Below, in pieces: positions 62,219-64,000 of a stretch of 64,000 bases of DNA (positions within the stretch are counted from its first letter, which is position 1; each line of letters opens with the position of its first letter). The notes below the pieces were generated by a model. It had not been told where the DNA came from and ran no database searches. It saw nothing but the letters and a program-made list of their open reading frames with translations. The position numbers were made by a program, and so were the translations under genes. The stretch comes from an uncultured Kangiellaceae bacterium (GTDB lineage Bacteria; Pseudomonadota; Gammaproteobacteria; Enterobacterales; Kangiellaceae): NCBI GenBank assembly GCA_905479925.1, contig CAJQOL010000013.1:62001-126000 (forward strand). The letters are read 5' to 3'.

Positions 62219-63004
62219 TCACCAACTCCCGGTAGCACCGCCTCCACCACTAGAACCGCCACCAAAACCACCCGAACCGCCGGCGCTGCCACCGCGTGAA
62301 GAATTTGAGTGCCTAAGCACTTCACGTAAAAAATAGAGTGCGAGCAAAAATAATATAATTGCTATACCAACAAACACATACCCCCAACCGCGTCGGCCAC
62401 TTTTAAAGCAGCTGAGACCGATCAAAAGACATAAAAGAGCAGCAACGGCGAGACCAACAATGTGCCAAGGAAAAGTGACTCGCATTCCAGAAAATTCGTT
62501 AATTAACGCTTCAGTCCCTTTGGTGATCCCAGCACCATAATCATTACGCTTAAATTCTGGAATGATGACGTTTTGCATAATGTCCATTGCGTCATCATTG
62601 CGGGAATATCCGTAATATTTTCCTAACTCTATACGTGCCTTGCGATCGTATCTTGAAACCAACAAAAGCAAGCCGTCATTTTTTGGCATATTGCCAATAC
62701 CATAAGCATTGAACAAACCTGTAGCAAATGATTCGACGGTACGTTTGTTAGTTTTTTGATAAGTTGAAAGGGATTCTATAGTGACAATAATAATTTCAAC
62801 ATTGGACTTTTCTTCAACCTGCAGTAACCAACGCTCTAATCGAAGCTCTTCCGCATCAGTTAACAAATTTGCATGGTCGCTAACATAACCCGCGTCCGGT
62901 TGAGGGTAAGGTGAATAGTCTTTGTCGGCAGCAATCGCATGTTGAAACAAAAGAGTCATTGTACATAAGATTAGGCTACTCCAACTAAACAAAGATAATC
63001 GCAT
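62219..63004 (-). CDS. TPM-domain membrane protein (YgcG-like)
   Basis: The product has 261 residues from the ATG at 63004 (GAGG upstream); a frame open from 63064 would add 20 residues before the signal peptide. Signal ~1-25 (cleavage near A-I-A-A), TPM domain (~40-165; Y-V-S-D-H-A-N-L-L, I-I-I-V-T-I-E-S, L-L-L-V-S-R-Y-D-R-K-A-R-I-E-L-G-K-Y-Y-G), two membrane segments (~185-205, ~212-230) and a Gly/Ser-rich tail of the YgcG type. TPM proteins act in the periplasm or at the membrane; the function is unclear. Overlaps the previous gene by 20 bp. Confidence 0.88.
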   Translation of the reverse strand: MRLSLFSWSSLILCTMTLLFQHAIAADKDYSPYPQPDAGYVSDHANLLTDAEELRLERWLLQVEEKSNVEIIIVTIESLSTYQKTNKRTVESFATGLFNAYGIGNMPKNDGLLLLVSRYDRKARIELGKYYGYSRNDDAMDIMQNVIIPEFKRNDYGAGITKGTEALINEFSGMRVTFPWHIVGLAVAALLCLLIGLSCFKSGRRGWGYVFVGIAIILFLLALYFLREVLRHSNSSRGGSAGGSGGFGGGSSGGGGATGSW

Positions 63005-63410
63005 TACTAACCTCGTTATGATTACTTTCATCAGTAGGAAAACGTTCGACCAAGTTACTAGCAATCAAATCTAGTCCGGTTGATAAGCCAACATAATAAG
63101 ACTCGCTTTTGAAATCAGATAGAATAGCATCTGTAATGACTGACCAGTGCTCGGTGGAAGATTTTTCGTTAATTCCTACATCGCCAAAAATCGCTATTTC
63201 TCTGTCTTCTTCTACAACAAGCAACAAGACACTATTTCGATCTTTGGTTTTGTCTAATTGGTATTTTTTAAATAGCTGACCCGCTTTATGTTTAACGCCA
63301 AGCCAGGCGTGCTTGCAGAATATTATTTTAAACTCCGCCGACGTCATTGTTTCTAAGGTTTTAATTTTCAATTCGAGTTTTGCAATTTCCGATTGCTTTA
63401 GTAACGACAT
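62985..63410 (-). CDS. Cytoplasmic TPM-domain protein
   Basis: The 141-residue product is a TPM domain without signal peptide or membrane segment: an N-terminal helix, A-E-F-K-I-I-F, S-V-L-L-L-V-V-E-E-D-R-E-I-A-I-F-G-D-V-G-I, and W-S-V-I-T-D-A-I-L-S-D-F-K. Acidic residues D-R-E and G-D may bind metal. GGAT precedes the ATG at 63410. The gene pair encodes one exported and one cytoplasmic TPM domain. Confidence 0.82.
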   Translation of the reverse strand: MSLLKQSEIAKLELKIKTLETMTSAEFKIIFCKHAWLGVKHKAGQLFKKYQLDKTKDRNSVLLLVVEEDREIAIFGDVGINEKSSTEHWSVITDAILSDFKSESYYVGLSTGLDLIASNLVERFPTDESNHNEVSNAIIFV

Positions 63411-63461
63411 ATCGAATCCTTCTAGTGATTGGAAAAGCTGATCGCGCTAAGTTAACGATTA

Positions 63462-64000
63462 CTAATTGGCTGAAACTGTTCTCTCTTTGGCCCAATCCCT
63501 TAATGCTTGAACTTTTTCAGCCATTACCACCGATATCGGTCTTGTCTGTTTAATCGTTTCTACAACTGAAACCGTATTCATAGGACTGCCGCCACCGTAA
63601 GCACGATAAAGCGCAGAAACAACCGCTTGCTCAATTTCTGACCCCGTAAAGCCGTCGCTGGCTTTTGCCAGTTGAGATAGATCAAACTTGTTTGCGTCCT
63701 GATTACGGCGCTCCAGGTGGATAGCAAAAATGTCTTCTCGCGAAGGCTCATCCGGTAAATCGACAAAAAAGATTTCATCGAGCCGGCCCTTTCGCATTAA
63801 CTCCGGTGGTAGTTTGCTAATGTCATTGGCGGTTGCAACTATAAACACTTGATGGGTATTTTCCGCCATCCAAGTTAGCAGAGTCGCCAATAAACGTTGT
63901 GACGTACCTCCATCACTTTCACCACTTGAAAGGCCTTTTTCAACCTCATCAAGCCATAGAACGCAAGGTGACATAAGTTCAGCCATTTTTAGTGATTCGC
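63462..64000 (-). CDS. AAA ATPase (Ycf46-like), partial: 5' part lies beyond the window
   Basis: Only the C-terminal 178 residues are visible, in frame to the window edge (E-S-L-K-M-A-E-L-M precedes). It starts between Walker A and Walker B: Walker [11 protein letters not shown], sensor 1 V-A-T-A-N-D, arginine finger R-K-G-R-L-D, and the lid G-S-E-I-E-Q-A-V are intact. This matches the single-AAA Ycf46 family. First visible gene of a minus-strand cluster with two TPM proteins and a zinc ribbon, the next start being 51 bp downstream. Confidence 0.88.
   Translation of the reverse strand, partial: ESLKMAELMSPCVLWLDEVEKGLSSGESDGGTSQRLLATLLTWMAENTHQVFIVATANDISKLPPELMRKGRLDEIFFVDLPDEPSREDIFAIHLERRNQDANKFDLSQLAKASDGFTGSEIEQAVVSALYRAYGGGSPMNTVSVVETIKQTRPISVVMAEKVQALRDWAKERTVSAN

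Overview
The window looks like the chromosome of a free-living, probably marine gammaproteobacterium of moderate-to-low GC. The evidence is a CpxP/CpxRA envelope-stress locus, symmetrical ApaH, a GlyGly-CTERM-type trypsin-like protease, tandem Usp, HAE1-type RND efflux and a sigma54 NtrC-type regulator. No tRNA, rRNA, insertion sequence, prophage or CRISPR array was recognised. The taxon (Kangiellaceae/Alteromonadales-like) is only an impression.

Layout. 1-3 kb: a membrane-anchored coiled-coil protein and a secreted VWA protein. 3-13.8 kb: one long minus-strand operon that is the most striking part of the window. In transcription order it encodes YjfI (DUF2170), PspA/IM30, a small tandem ribbon-helix-helix protein, YqiJ, flotillin YqiK, a 1762-residue AAA ATPase of the 'DNA repair ATPase' family, a PHA-granule-region family protein and a small membrane protein. 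It is headed by a good sigma70 promoter whose -35 and start region are each overlapped by a perfect 13-bp palindrome. 13.8-17 kb: a periplasmic metallo-beta-lactamase-fold hydrolase, a tandem Usp protein with an apparent FNR/Anr class II promoter, and a secreted protein of unknown role. 16.8-21.7 kb: a minus operon with an FG-GAP protein, an HD-GYP protein, an EAL protein and a cysteine-free sirtuin. 22-28 kb: SDR, ApaH, an outer-membrane-barrel candidate, a patatin and a serine hydrolase.

28-33.5 kb: a DesK/DesR-like two-component pair beside an ABC-2 exporter and an amidohydrolase-CIA30 fusion. 33.8-36.6 kb: cpxP divergent from cpxRA, with a cluster of GTAAA CpxR half-sites between them. 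36.8-40.3 kb: a GNAT, a DMT exporter and a divergent MocR regulator. 40.4-48.1 kb: a MacAB-like ABC efflux operon transcribed from a textbook sigma54 promoter and divergent from a sigma54-dependent response regulator/kinase pair; repeated AAGTGTTCA sites lie between them. 48.3-52.6 kb: an RND pump and its adaptor.

52.6-57.6 kb: a protease with a CTERM tail and a coupled unknown gene, an apparently exported 2-hydroxyacid dehydrogenase, YciI-like and GNAT proteins, and a DUF2975/XRE pair. 57.7-61.6 kb: a di-haem MauG/CcpA-like peroxidase translationally coupled to a hybrid histidine kinase. 61.6-64 kb: a second membrane-linked AAA cluster (Ycf46-like AAA ATPase, two TPM-domain proteins, a zinc-ribbon protein), cut by the window end.

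The common theme is envelope stress and efflux control. A recurring oddity is decayed short tandem duplications (unit 7, 13, 12-14, 18 and 19 bp) in several intergenic spacers, one running across a stop codon.
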